The position numbers and the translations under genes were made by a program. Under the pieces are notes generated by a model, which saw nothing but the letters and a program-made list of their open reading frames with translations, was not told the origin of the DNA and searched no databases. Of a DNA stretch of 64,000 nt, positions 1-9,155 are shown one piece after another. The stretch comes from Cannabis sativa (lineage: Eukaryota > Streptophyta > Magnoliopsida > Rosales > Cannabaceae). How positions within the stretch are numbered: position 1 is the first letter of the stretch; every line of letters begins with the position of its first letter. Where the stretch lies: NCBI RefSeq assembly GCF_029168945.1, contig NC_083602.1, positions 77,520,600 through 77,584,599 on the forward strand, given 5' to 3'.

Positions 1-1
1 A

Positions 2-102
2 TATGAAGAACAGCCAGTGCAGATCCTGGATAGAAAGGAGAAAGTCCTTCGGAATAAGACCATAGCATTGGTCAAAGTTCTCTGGAGAAACAAAAAGGTT
101 GA
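2..102 (+). pseudogene. Outer Tekay-like Gypsy: chromodomain start (left half of split pol end)
   Basis: Reading from base 2, the frame gives YEEQPVQILDRKEKVL and LVKVLWRNKKV, the end of the integrase and start of the C-terminal chromodomain of Tekay/Del-type Ty3/Gypsy chromoviruses. The same stretch occurs in the inner element's own integrase (minus strand, 2603-3406), which confirms the family. The frame is cut at base 102 by the LTR of the inner element and resumes at 9053 with VEEATWELE. The chromodomain in this family is thought to bind modified histones and steer integration. The element's 5' part lies left of the window. Split by a nested insertion, so not functional here. Confidence 0.88.
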
Positions 103-546
103 TGTAACGCCCTGAATAAATAGGCACGCTACCCAAAATACTTACGAAACCCTAATCCCCTAAACGGGATTACTGATGAAAATAGCGCAGAATTTAAACT
201 TTTATATTAAACAGAATGAAAATAAACTTGTAATATATTTAAACTTTTAAAATAGTTAGGATCCCAAAAATATTTACAAACGCTATTACAAGTCATTTAT
301 TTCTAGCCGACCTAAACGGCAAAATAGAATTCAAAAGTTCATCACTGATAGACCCTTAACACGCTTGGTCTGATATGGCCCGGACATGTACATTCTTCGT
401 CCAGCTCCTGCACTCATGGCTGATCACCATAAGTCCTACCCTTTCCTGCACAGTAGAGCACCCATGAGCCAAGCCCAGCAAGACAGTATAAAACATATCA
501 ATAATATGTTCATCATACAATATAAACAACAATGCTATTCAAATTT

Positions 547-950
547 GTCTGTGTGACACAGACCTGCATGTTACGCTCACATGCCTATTTATGTCTACGT
601 GGCGTAGACCTACGTGTTGCGCTCACACGTCTATTTATGTCTACGTGGCGTAGACCCACGTGTTGCTCTCACAAGTCTATTTACAATAAGGCCTTAGATC
701 AGTTCATCTCGGTTCTTGTTGCCGAGTCCAACCTGGTTATGCCTTGAGTGCATAACCCTTAGTCTCAACATATATATTTATCATATAATTATTGGTGCCA
801 CTACACTATTTGTCTATTTGCTATAGACCTGCGTGTTACACTCACACGCCTATATATATCTATGTAGCATAGACATACGTGTTGCTCCCACACGTCTATA
901 TATGTCTATGTAGCATAGACCTACGTGTTACGCTCATGCGTCTATTTACA
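547..950. repeat. Alternating hairpin array in inner LTR
   Basis: Two hairpin types alternate. Type A has a stem of up to 7 bp and mostly a 3-nt loop: GTCTGTG-TGA-CACAGAC (547-563), GTCTACG-TGG-CGTAGAC (593-609, 639-655), GTCTAT-TTGCT-ATAGAC (812-828), GTCTATG-TAG-CATAGAC (904-920). Type B has a 6-bp stem and a 7-nt loop: GCATGT-TACGCTC-ACATGC (566-584), ACGTGT-TGCGCTC-ACACGT (612-630), GCGTGT-TACACTC-ACACGC (831-849). Both arms change together between units. The same array occurs in the right LTR at about 7023-7430. Confidence 0.85.
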
Positions 951-1418
951 ATAAGGCCTTAGTAAGGTTTATCTCGATTATAATTACCGAGTCTAACCTG
1001 GTTATGCCTTGCTCGCATAACCCTATTCATATATATTTCCGTAATCCATACATTACGTTCTTTCAATGGTTTATCCTAATAATATACTAGGTCTAACAAA
1101 GTTATGTCTTATGCACATAACTCTTGAAATATATGCATGTATTCAATAGATATCAAAACACATATAGAATCTTAGGGTAATAACCCTAAATTACATACCA
1201 AATAGTCTCTCATATAACATATCATTGCATGCTCAAAATATCACTTATAGAGATTAATAACCCTAATTCATGCTTTCACTTGATTAGCAATATTATTGTA
1301 CATCATGACTCTCTTACCTTCACATAAATTCTAGGGTAATAACCCTAGACCGCATTACTATCAAACTCAAGGTACTAATTTACCGAGTCTAACTTAATTA
1401 TGCCTTGCGCGCATAATT
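735..1418. repeat. Four GGTTATGC-type hairpins in inner LTR
   Basis: Each is a perfect 8-bp stem with a 7-nt loop: GGTTATGC/GCATAACC at 735-757 and 1000-1022, AGTTATGT/ACATAACT at 1100-1122, and AATTATGC/GCATAATT at 1396-1418. Loops are CTTGAGT, CTTGCTC, CTTATGC and CTTGCGC. Most are preceded by a CGAGTCTAAC-like lead. Paired changes preserve the stem in each unit. The right LTR carries the equivalent four. Confidence 0.85.
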
Positions 1419-1521
1419 CTTTATTACAATATATTTAGCATGGCATAGAATTTACACATTAATAATTACTAGGGTAATAACCCTAGGCCATTAAACCGCT
1501 CACTTTAGGGTAATAACCCTA
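1171..1521. repeat. CCCTAA-containing 18-bp palindromes in inner LTR
   Basis: TTAGGGTAATAACCCTAA or CTAGGGTAATAACCCTAG occurs at about 1172-1189, 1331-1348, 1469-1486 and 1504-1521. It recurs in the right LTR at about 7648, 7807, 7945 and 7981. Each has 7-bp arms around AATA. The arms contain the plant telomere-type core CCCTAA or its variant CCCTAG. Confidence 0.8.
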
Positions 1522-2568
1522 ATCTCGGTTTCTAATTATCACCAATATAATATTCAATATAAGTACCACCGTGCATATGTCTACGTGCAACTATTGTCTT
1601 ACCTGTTGTCCCGCAAAGGCAGAGATTCCGAATCCCCGAGTGCTCCTGACCAGGTACCGGTAATCCTAGTCACACAATCCGGGATTTTCACAAATAGGGT
1701 GAACCCCTGATTTCACATTCATAAAATAAATTCATGGCATTTCAAATACAGATAGAGCTCGAAAAGAGCTTTCCAACGGTATAAAGAACGTCCCAAACGG
1801 AGTCCCGAGTCAAAAGTTATAGCCGAAACAAAATTCAGCATTTCCCGATGAACTCCAACCGGAATTCCGGATGAACCAACCGGAATTCCGGTTGTCTGGG
1901 CAGAGAACACGAAATTTCCAATCTTTAAACCCCCAAAACTCACTCAAATCATCCCCAAACATTCCCAAACTTTCCAGAGCATCAATATATGTCATAATAA
2001 ACATATTCCACAATTTAAACACAACAATTGCACTAAAAATCAAAAAGTGCCATTAAAGCACCAAGCTTGAGTTCCATGAACTCAAGCTTGCTTTTCACAA
2101 CCAAACTCTTAATCAATCCACTTACAACAACTAGCAAATACTAAGGATTTAAAACACATTATCAAGCATTAAAATCCAGCAATTAATCCCTCAATTTAGA
2201 TTATCATTTATAAAATAAAATGCCAAATAATCAATCCAATTTACATTTTGGGCCCGAACCCAGTTCCGCCCGAAATTCCCAGTTGTGACTATACCGCGCT
2301 AACCTGTCAGAACACACCTGAAAAGACAACACATGCATACTATATAATAATATAGTTCTATTAGGCACGTAATTAAATTAATTTCATCATTTTACCCTTC
2401 TCGGGTCATAATTACCAAAATGCCCTTGGCTCACCAACGGGGTCTTTAATATATTAAAATTCATATAAAATCACATATATTGAACTATATAATAATATAA
2501 TTCCTCAATTATACATAATTATTTAGTTAGGGTTTTGCTAATCCATTTCTTAATTCTGGGTATTACAA

Positions 2569-2583
2569 TTACCCCCTCCTTAT
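2569..2583 (-). other. Polypurine tract of inner Tekay-like element
   Basis: On the minus strand the sequence next to the left LTR reads aaggagggggtaat. It is a purine run at the place where plus-strand DNA synthesis is primed in LTR retrotransposons, and it supports minus orientation. Confidence 0.75.
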
Positions 2584-2602
2584 AGAAATTTCGTCCCGAA
2601 AT

Positions 2603-3406
2603 TTACCTGAACAACTCTGGATATTTCTGCTGCATATCCGTCTCGAGTTCCCAGGTTGCCTCTTCTACCTTACTGTTCTTCCACAGTACTTTCACCAGTG
2701 CCACTGTCTTGCTTCTCAAGACTTTCTCTCTTTGATCAAGTATCTGCACTGGTTGTTCCTCGTATGACAAGTCTGGCTGAAGTTCCAATCCTTCATAACT
2801 CAGAACATGGGACGAGTCTGAGACATACTTCCGAAGCATTGAAACATGAAACACATTATGTACAGCTGCCAGCGCTGGGGGCATAGCCAACCTATACGCT
2901 ACTTGCCCTATCCTCTCAAGGATTTCAAAAGGTCCAATGAACCTCGTGCTAAGCTTTCCTTTCTTCCCAAAGCATTTTATGCCTTTCATCGGAGATATTC
3001 GGAGAAATACCATGTCCCCGACCTGAAAATCAATATCTCTGCGCTTTGGATCGGCATAACTCTTCTGCCTACTCTGAGCTGCGAGCATTCGCGCTCTAAT
3101 CTTATCAACTGCCTCAGTTGTTTTCTGAACAGCTTCGGGACCCAAGAGCTTTCTTTCACCCACTTCATCCCAGTGTATGGGTGATCTACATTTTCTTCCA
3201 TATAAAAGTTCATCAGGAGCCATCCCGATTGTTGCCTGATAGCTGTTATTATAAGAAAACTCGATCAGGGGAAGGTACTTTACCCATGATCCCTCAAAGT
3301 CAAGCACACATGCCCGTAGCATGTCCTCTAAAATCTGAATGGTCCTCTCGGATTGCCCATCCGTCCGAGGATGAAAAGTTATGCTGAACTTTAACTGAGT
3401 TCCCAT
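2603..3406 (-). pseudogene. Integrase C-terminus plus chromodomain, inner Tekay-like element
   Basis: The 267-codon open stretch starts inside the integrase catalytic core: FHPRTDGQSERTIQ precedes the glutamate-helix region. It continues through the GPF-type C-terminal segment (RFIGPFEILERIG, about residues 137-149) to a chromodomain (VQILDQREKVL ... LVKVLW ... VEEATWELE). It ends at PELFR with no final extension. The first methionine is not the true start, because the frame is severed from the upstream part by a stop near 3427, where an SRFWKS-type tryptophan codon is TGA, and by a frameshift near 3555. The integrase would join element DNA to host DNA. Family assignment is secure; activity is lost. 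Confidence 0.88.
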
Positions 3407-4990
3407 AGCTCGATGCAGACTTTTTCAGAATCTTGATGTAAACTTCGGATCTCTATCCGACACAATGGACTTTGGGACACCATGCAGACGAACTATTTCT
3501 CTAACATATAACTCAACATACTGATCAATGGAGAAATTCGTCCGAACAGGTAAAAAGTGAGAGACTTTGTAAACCTGTCCACTATGACCCACACAGAGTC
3601 AAATTGTCCCGTGGTTCTAGGCAAACCTACCACAAAGTCCATAGTTATATCTTCCCATTTCCATTCTGGTATTTTCAGCGGTTGTAGCAACCCTGCAGGT
3701 CGCTGGTGCTCAGCTTTCACTTGCTGACACGTAAGGCACTTGGCAACATACTCAGCGATGTCATTCTTCATGCTTGGCCACCAAAACATGGCTTTCAGGT
3801 CTTGGTACATCTTTGTCGACCCTGGATGAACTGAATAAGGAGTCGTGTGAGACTCATCCATGATCTCTTTCTTGATGTTCTCATCCATAGGCACACAAAC
3901 TCGATTCCCAAATCTCAACATTCTCGTTTCATCTATTGAGAAGTCACTAGCATTCCCAGCCGAAATCCTAACTCGAGTTTTTATCAACTCTGAATCTTGC
4001 TTTTGTGCCTCTTTAATTCTCTCTAAAAGAGTGTATTGCAGGGTAATATTAGCCAATTGCCCCACAACCAACTCAATCTGAGCTCGAGTCATTTCATTTG
4101 CTAACTGTCGGGAGATTTGCTTCATAGTACTCAACTGACTCTGACCTTTTCTACTCAAAGTGTCAGCAACCACATTGGCCTTACTAGGATGATAAAGGAT
4201 CTCACAATCATAATCCTTCACTAATTCTAGCCAACGTCTTTGTCTTATATTCAAGTCCTTCTGGGTGAAGAAGTATTTCAGACTTTTATGATCAGTGTAT
4301 ATCTCACATTTCTCGCCATAAAGGTAATGCCGCCAAATCTTTAGCGCAAATACCACTACTGCGAGTTCGAAATCGTGAGTAGGGTACCTCTGCTCGTACT
4401 CCTTTAACTGCCGAGAAGCATAAGCTATTACCCTCCCAGCCTGCATAAGCACACAGCCGAGACCCTGTTTCGAGGCATCACAATATACCACAAACTTTTC
4501 CTTATTTGAAGGAAGAGTTAGTACAGGAGCGGTAATCAAGCGTTGCTTTAACTCCAGGAAACTTTTCTCACACCGATCAGTCCAAACAAACTTCTGGTTC
4601 TTTCGGGTCAGCTCCGTTAAGGGTACAATAATCTTTGAAAAACCCTCAACGAACCGACGATAATAACCAGCCAAACCCAGAAAACTTCTGACCTCTATAG
4701 CTGACTTCGGTACTGGCCAATCCCGAACAGCTTTAATTATTGTCGGATCCACTATGATCCCATCTTTATCCACTATGTGCCCCAGAAATGAGACACGGGA
4801 TAACCAAAACTCACACTTCTTGAATTTAGCATACAGCTTATTGTCCCGTAATCATTGTGAAACTGATTTGAGATGCAACTCATGTTCTTTATCTGTTTCA
4901 GATTACACCAAGATGTCATCGATAAACACGATCACACATCTAATCAGGTAATCTTGGAACGTCTGATTCATATAATCTATATCAAGTATG
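3407..4990 (-). pseudogene. RT C-terminus, RNase H and integrase N-terminus, inner Tekay-like element
   Basis: The main open stretch is 3493-4773 (426 codons). Residues 1-64 are the RT thumb/connection ([14 protein letters not shown]). RNase H follows ([18 protein letters not shown], then [12 protein letters not shown] near residue 205). Next comes the integrase zinc finger (H...H...CLTCQ, about residues 310-355) and the start of the catalytic core ([19 protein letters not shown]). Homology continues upstream to about 4990, with FIDDILV at the RT active-site position (near 4910-4930) followed by in-frame stops. Everything 5' of the RT catalytic box, including protease, is deleted. Near 3555 the frame slips after DRFTKS. 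Not functional. Confidence 0.9.
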
Positions 4991-5520
4991 CTACGTAGCT
5001 TTGGCCCATCTTTCACCTTGATGGTGATTCTTACATTTCAGACATTCAAGATATGACTTGAAAGAAGATTCGCGACCTTCACGGTCACCTCAATTTCCCC
5101 GATACTTTATATTACTCCCTGATACTTCGAAAGCCTGAGCCTTCCGTTTGTAATCAGGGTTGCCACTGTCGGTCCCCTTACTGACGTTACCACTAGCAAG
5201 CGGATTTGATGTCATGACGGCATCCTTTGCGGTCTGCTCATTTATTACAGATTATTCAGCCTCCTCAACAATTAAGGTTAGCTCTATCACTTTCTTGTAC
5301 AAAGTGTCATATGAAGTGGTAACCTTCAAGTCCCGACTGATTGTGGCATTCAGTCCTCTCTTCATCCACTGCTTGGCCTTAATTATGTCAATACCTCCTA
5401 GAAAAGTCGAAGGTTGCAGCTTCACGAACTGCTCAAACACCGAGTCTCAATGCGGCATAACAAACCCCTGGTTAGCCACCACTGGCACAGGTGCTGGTGG
5501 TAACACTTGATCAACAGGGG
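4991..5520 (-). pseudogene. Gag remnant with degenerate zinc knuckle, inner Tekay-like element
   Basis: On the minus strand, 5252-5440 reads FEQFVKLQPSTFLGGIDII then KAKQWMKR. This is the start of the retrotransposon-gag domain, followed directly by GLNATISRDLKV and SYDTLYKKVIE, which belong near its end. The middle of gag is therefore deleted. Near 5000-5040 an ECLKCKNHHQGE segment resembles the C-X2-C zinc knuckle of Tekay gag but lacks a clear final cysteine. It is joined almost directly to RT sequence at about 4990, so protease and the RT N-terminus are gone. Upstream (5445-5650) a proline/valine-rich stretch with stops fits the gag N-terminus. Gag would form the particle shell. Confidence 0.7.
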
Positions 5521-6055
5521 CAGCCGGTTACCTTAATCGTCGCAACTCTTCTTCTTGACGAAGTATGACACTTCCCATTTCTTGAAACATCTGCTGCTAT
5601 TCAGTAGGAGGATTAGCATTGCCAACCTCTGCATTATTTCCCCGGATTCTGCGGAGGTGGGGGCAGTGCGATGAATTGGTTTGGTCTACACAAGGCTCTA
5701 CTAACTCGCCCTGTGGTCTAGATGATTAAAGAGGGTCCACTACTAGTACCCGTTTAATCAACAACCCCAGCGAATTAAGCACCAATACCACACTTACGCA
5801 CTTAATGCCTTAAACCCTAACTCATCTATTTACCTCATATAAATAAACACTTAATCATATAGCATTTAAAGCATGACATCACATATAACATACATACTCT
5901 AGATGCTTGCATACTGCCTAAAATGGAAAGCAGTAACCAGATGATCACACATACAGTCAAGTATTTACTCTCAATACTTACTGCACCATGAGTCGAGCTT
6001 ATCTCTGACGACGAATGTACATGTTCGGCCGGTCTACAGGAAGTTTAAAAACCTT
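5521..6055 (-). other. Non-coding leader of inner Tekay-like element
   Basis: This lies between the gag remnant and the 5S-bearing block. Its left part (5521-5690) still looks gag-like, with many breaks; the rest is AT-rich with no convincing frame. It corresponds to the 5' untranslated leader of the minus-strand element. Confidence 0.5.
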
Positions 6056-6072
6056 GGCGCTCTAATACCATT
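6056..6072 (-). other. Second primer-binding-like site
   Basis: The minus strand reads TGGTATTAGAGC, one change from the initiator Met-tRNA primer site TGGTATCAGAGC. It follows an LTR-like end (...GGGACGTTACA, ending at 6073) after two bases. The true primer site of the inner element is separate, at 6563-6575. Confidence 0.6.
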
Positions 6073-6505
6073 TGTAACGTCCCCGCTTCAAGCCTCCATT
6101 GGACCCTTACACCAACAGATTAATGGCTCTTATACACGAGTACGCCACTCTGGCTGCTTCATGGATTGATGACTGACCCTACAGACCAACACAAGTGTTT
6201 CCAGCGTGCTTTGTCCTCACTCACACGCATCCTGGGAAAACTTCCCAGGAGGTCACCCATCCTTGAAATTGCTCCAGGCCAAGCACGCTTAACTGTGGAG
6301 TTCTTTCGAGATGGGCTACCGAAAAACAAGATGCACCTTGTTGATATAGGTAGTACCAATCAATCCATTTAAGCTCTCTTTAACTGTGTAGTCCCATAGC
6401 TAAACAGTCTCAGAATCATCCCACTTGACCTTCCCCAGGCGGTGTGGGATTGCACAGCTTACCCGGTGTTTCCCCTTATGGATCACGGGACTACTAACTG
6501 TCACA
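6073..6505 (-). mobile_element. Cassandra/TRIM-like LTR remnant with 5S domain
   Basis: On the minus strand this block may start near 6500 with TGTGACAGTTAGTAGTCCCG. It contains a 5S-rRNA-derived stretch and ends ...GGGACGTTACA at 6073, followed by a primer-binding-like site. An LTR carrying 5S sequence next to a Met-tRNA primer site is the hallmark of Cassandra TRIM elements. Here there is only one LTR-like unit, it is longer than is usual for Cassandra (about 430 bp), and it sits inside a Gypsy leader. It may instead be a duplicated leader of the Gypsy element. The 5S content is clear; the boundary and family are inference. Confidence 0.5.
6240..6316 (-). pseudogene. 5S rRNA-derived sequence (internal promoter region)
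   Basis: The minus strand contains AGTTAAGCGTGCTTGG (5S box A) and GGATGGGTGACCTCCTGGGA (5S box C). Their spacing is close to plant 5S rRNA, and the intervening intermediate element has diverged. The match covers roughly the central and 3' half of the 119-nt gene; the 5' end is not recognisable. It lies inside a retrotransposon, so it is not a 5S gene. It could still recruit TFIIIA or RNA polymerase III. Confidence 0.85.
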
Positions 6506-6562
6506 ATCACCCACTCTTACGGGGTCCGACGTCCTCGTCGACCACACTTCCGGCAAGGTCAA

Positions 6563-6575
6563 GGCTCTGATACCA
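6563..6575 (-). other. Primer binding site (initiator Met-tRNA), inner Tekay-like element
   Basis: The minus strand reads TGGTATCAGAGCC three bases inside the right LTR. This is the standard plant primer site complementary to the 3' end of initiator methionine tRNA. It identifies the right LTR as the 5' LTR. Confidence 0.9.
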
Positions 6576-6578
6576 AAT

Positions 6579-9052
6579 TGTAATGCCCTGAATAAATAGG
6601 CACGCTACCCAAAATACTTATGAAACCCTAATCCCCTAAACGGGATTACTAATCAAAATAGCGCAGAATTTAAACTTCTATATTAAACAGAATGAAAATA
6701 AACTTGTAATATATTTAAACTTTTAAAATAGTTGGGATCCCAAAAATATTTACAAATGCTATTGCAAGTCATTTATTTCTAGCCGACCTAAACGGCAAAA
6801 TAGAATTCAAAAGTTCATCACTGATAGACCCTTAACCCGCTTGGTCTGATATGGCCCGGACATGTACATTCTTCGTCCAGCTCCTGCACTCATGGCTGAT
6901 CACCATAAGTCCTACCCTTTCCTGCACAGTAGAGCACCCGTGAGCCAAGCCCAGCAAGACAGTATAAAACATATCAATAATATGTTCATCATACAATATA
7001 AACAACAATGTTATTCAAATTTGTCTGTGTGACACAGACCTGCATGTTACGCTCACATGCCTATTTATGTCTACGTGGCGTAGACCTACGTGCTGCGGTC
7101 ACACGTCGATTTATGTCTACGTGGCGTAGACCCACGTGTTGCTCTCACACGTCTATTTACAATAAGGCCTTAGATCAGTTCATCTCGGTTCTTGTTGCCG
7201 AGTCCAACCTGGTTATGCCTTGAGCGCATAACCCTTAGTCTAAACATATATATTTATCATATAATTATTGGTGCCACTGCACTATTTGTCTATTTGCTAT
7301 AGACCTGCGTGTTACGCTCACACGCCTATATATGTCTATGTAGCATAGACCTACGTGTTGCTCCCACACGTCTATATATGTCTATGTAGCATAGACCTAC
7401 GTGTTACGCTCAAACGTCTATTTACAATAAGGCCTTAGTAAGATTTATCTCGATTATAATTACCGAGTCTAACCTGGTTATGCCTTGCTCGCATAACCCT
7501 ATTCATATATATTTACGTAATCCATACATTACGTTCTTTCAATGGTTTATCCTAATAACATACTAGGTCTAACCAAGTTATGTCTTATGCACATAACTCT
7601 TGAAATATATGCATGTATTCAATAGATATCAAAACACATATAGAATCTTAGGGTAATAACCCTAAATTACATACCAAATAGTCTCTCATATAACATATCA
7701 TTCCATGCTCAAAATATCACTTATAGAGATTAATAACCCTAATTCATGCTTTCACTTGATTAGCAATATTATTGTGCATCATGACTCTCTTACCTTCACA
7801 TAAATTCTAGGGTAATAACCCTAGACCGCATTACTATCAAACTCAAGGTACTAATTTACCGAGTCTAACTTAATTATGCCTTGCGCGCATAATTCGTTAT
7901 TACAATATATTTAGCATGGCATAGCATTTACACATTAATAATGACTAGGGTAATAACCCTAGGCCATTAAACCGCTCACTTTAGGGTAATAACCCTAATC
8001 TCGGTTTCTAATTATCACCAATATAATATTCAATATAAGTACCACCGTGCATATCTCTACGTGAAACTACTGTCTTACCTGTTGTCCCGCAAAGGCAGAG
8101 ATTTCGAATCCCCGGGTGCTCCTGACCAGGTGCCGGTAATCCTAGTCACACAATACGGGATTTTCACAAATAGGGTTAACCCCTGATTTCACATTCATAA
8201 AATAAATTCATGGCATTTCAAATACAGATAATCACATAGAGCTCGAAAAGAGCTTTCCAACGGTATAAAGAACGTCCCAAACGGAGTCCCGATTCAAAAG
8301 TTATGGCCGAAACAAAATTCAGCATTTCCCGAAGAACTCCAACCGGAATTCGGGATGAACCAACCGGAATTCCGGTTGTCTGGGCAGAGAACACGAAATT
8401 TCTCAATCTTTAAACCCCCAAAACTCACTCAAATCATCCCCAAACATTCCCAAACTTTCCAGAGCATCAATATATGTCATAATAAACATATTCCACAATT
8501 TAAACACAACAATTGCACTAAAAATCAAAAAGTGCCATTAAAGCACCAAGCTTGAGTTCCATGAACTCAAGCTTGCTTTTCACAACCAAACTCTCAATCA
8601 ATCCACTTACAACAGCTAGCAAATACTAAGGATTTAAAACACATTATCAAGCATTAAAATCCAGCAATTAATCCCTTAATTTAGATTATCATTTATCAAA
8701 TAAAATGCCAAATAATCAATCCAATTTACATTTCGGGCCAAAACCCAGTTCGGCCCGAAATTCCCGGTTGTGACTATACCGCGCTAACCTGTCAGAAAAC
8801 ACCTGAAAAGACAACACAGGCATACTATATAATAATATAGTTCTATTAGGCACGTAATTAAATTAATTTCATCATTTTACCCTTCTCGGGTCATAATTAC
8901 CAAAATGCCCCTTGCTCATCAACGGGGTCTTTAATATATTAAAATTCATATAAAATCACATATATTGAACTATATAATAATATAATTCCTCAATTATACA
9001 TTATTATTTAGTTAGGGTTTTGCTAATCCATTTCTTAATTCCGGGTATTACA
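6579..9052 (-). repeat. 5' LTR of inner Tekay-like element
   Basis: Matches 103-2567 along its length, with TG...CA ends. It carries the same hairpin array (about 7023-7430), GGTTATGC-type hairpins, CCCTAA palindromes and AACCGGAATTCCGGTT palindrome. Some hairpin arms that are mismatched in the left LTR are perfect here: the unit near 7132-7150 has ACGTGT...ACACGT, where the left copy has ACAAGT. Confidence 0.93.
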
Positions 9053-9154
9053 GTGGAGGAAGCCACCTGGGAGCTAGAGTCAGATATGAGAGCTCAATAT
9101 CCAGAGTTATTCAGGTTAGATTTCGGGGACGTAATCCTTTTAAGGGGGGAATAG
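9053..9154 (+). pseudogene. Outer Tekay-like Gypsy: chromodomain end (right half of split pol end)
   Basis: The frame opens VEEATWELESDM and runs through AQYPELFRLDFGDVILLRGE to a TAG at 9152-9154. It continues exactly from base 102 once the nested element and duplicated target bases are removed. WELE...YPELF is the end of the Tekay chromodomain and pol polyprotein. The stop lies within the purine tract that precedes the LTR, as expected for this lineage. Confidence 0.9.
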
Positions 9155-9155
9155 T
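9137..9155 (+). other. Polypurine tract of outer Tekay-like element
   Basis: taaggggggaatag lies directly before the LTR start TGTAAAG, the site of plus-strand priming. Confidence 0.75.

Larger units (their letters stand above)
103..2567 (-). repeat. 3' LTR of inner Tekay-like element
   Basis: This copy matches 6579-9052 almost throughout, with scattered substitutions and small indels. For example, the right copy has about 10 extra bases near 8230. It contains a hairpin array (547-950), four longer hairpins (735-757, 1000-1022, 1100-1122, 1396-1418), four copies of an 18-bp CCCTAA-containing palindrome (1171-1521) and a 16-bp palindrome AACCGGAATTCCGGTT at 1878-1893. There is no coding capacity; the short frames here are chance translations of the repeats. 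Confidence 0.93.
103..9052 (-). mobile_element. Inner Tekay-like Ty3/Gypsy LTR retrotransposon, internally deleted
   Basis: Two near-identical LTRs (103-2567 and 6579-9052) begin TGTAA and end TTACA and flank about 4.0 kb of minus-strand coding remnants. A primer site matching initiator Met-tRNA lies just inside the right LTR, and a purine tract just inside the left LTR, which fixes the minus orientation. The flanks are gttga (98-102) and gtgga (9053-9057), a 5-bp target duplication with one change. The order gag, RT, RNase H, integrase, chromodomain is kept, but protease, the RT N-terminus and much of gag are missing. It therefore cannot move on its own. It sits inside the chromodomain of another Tekay-like element. 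Confidence 0.93.

Noticed and set aside
532..747. A 71-codon frame, repeated almost exactly at 7008-7223
   Set aside because: It is a translation of the hairpin array present in both LTRs. No start context, domain or codon signal supports a protein.
547..950. Regularly spaced palindromic repeats that could be read as a CRISPR array
   Set aside because: Units vary, spacers are not unique, no cas genes are present, and the array is part of an LTR duplicated at the other element end in a plant genome.
6159..6372. Overlapping open frames on both strands across the 5S-like block
   Set aside because: They coincide with the 5S-rRNA-derived sequence; no protein resemblance.
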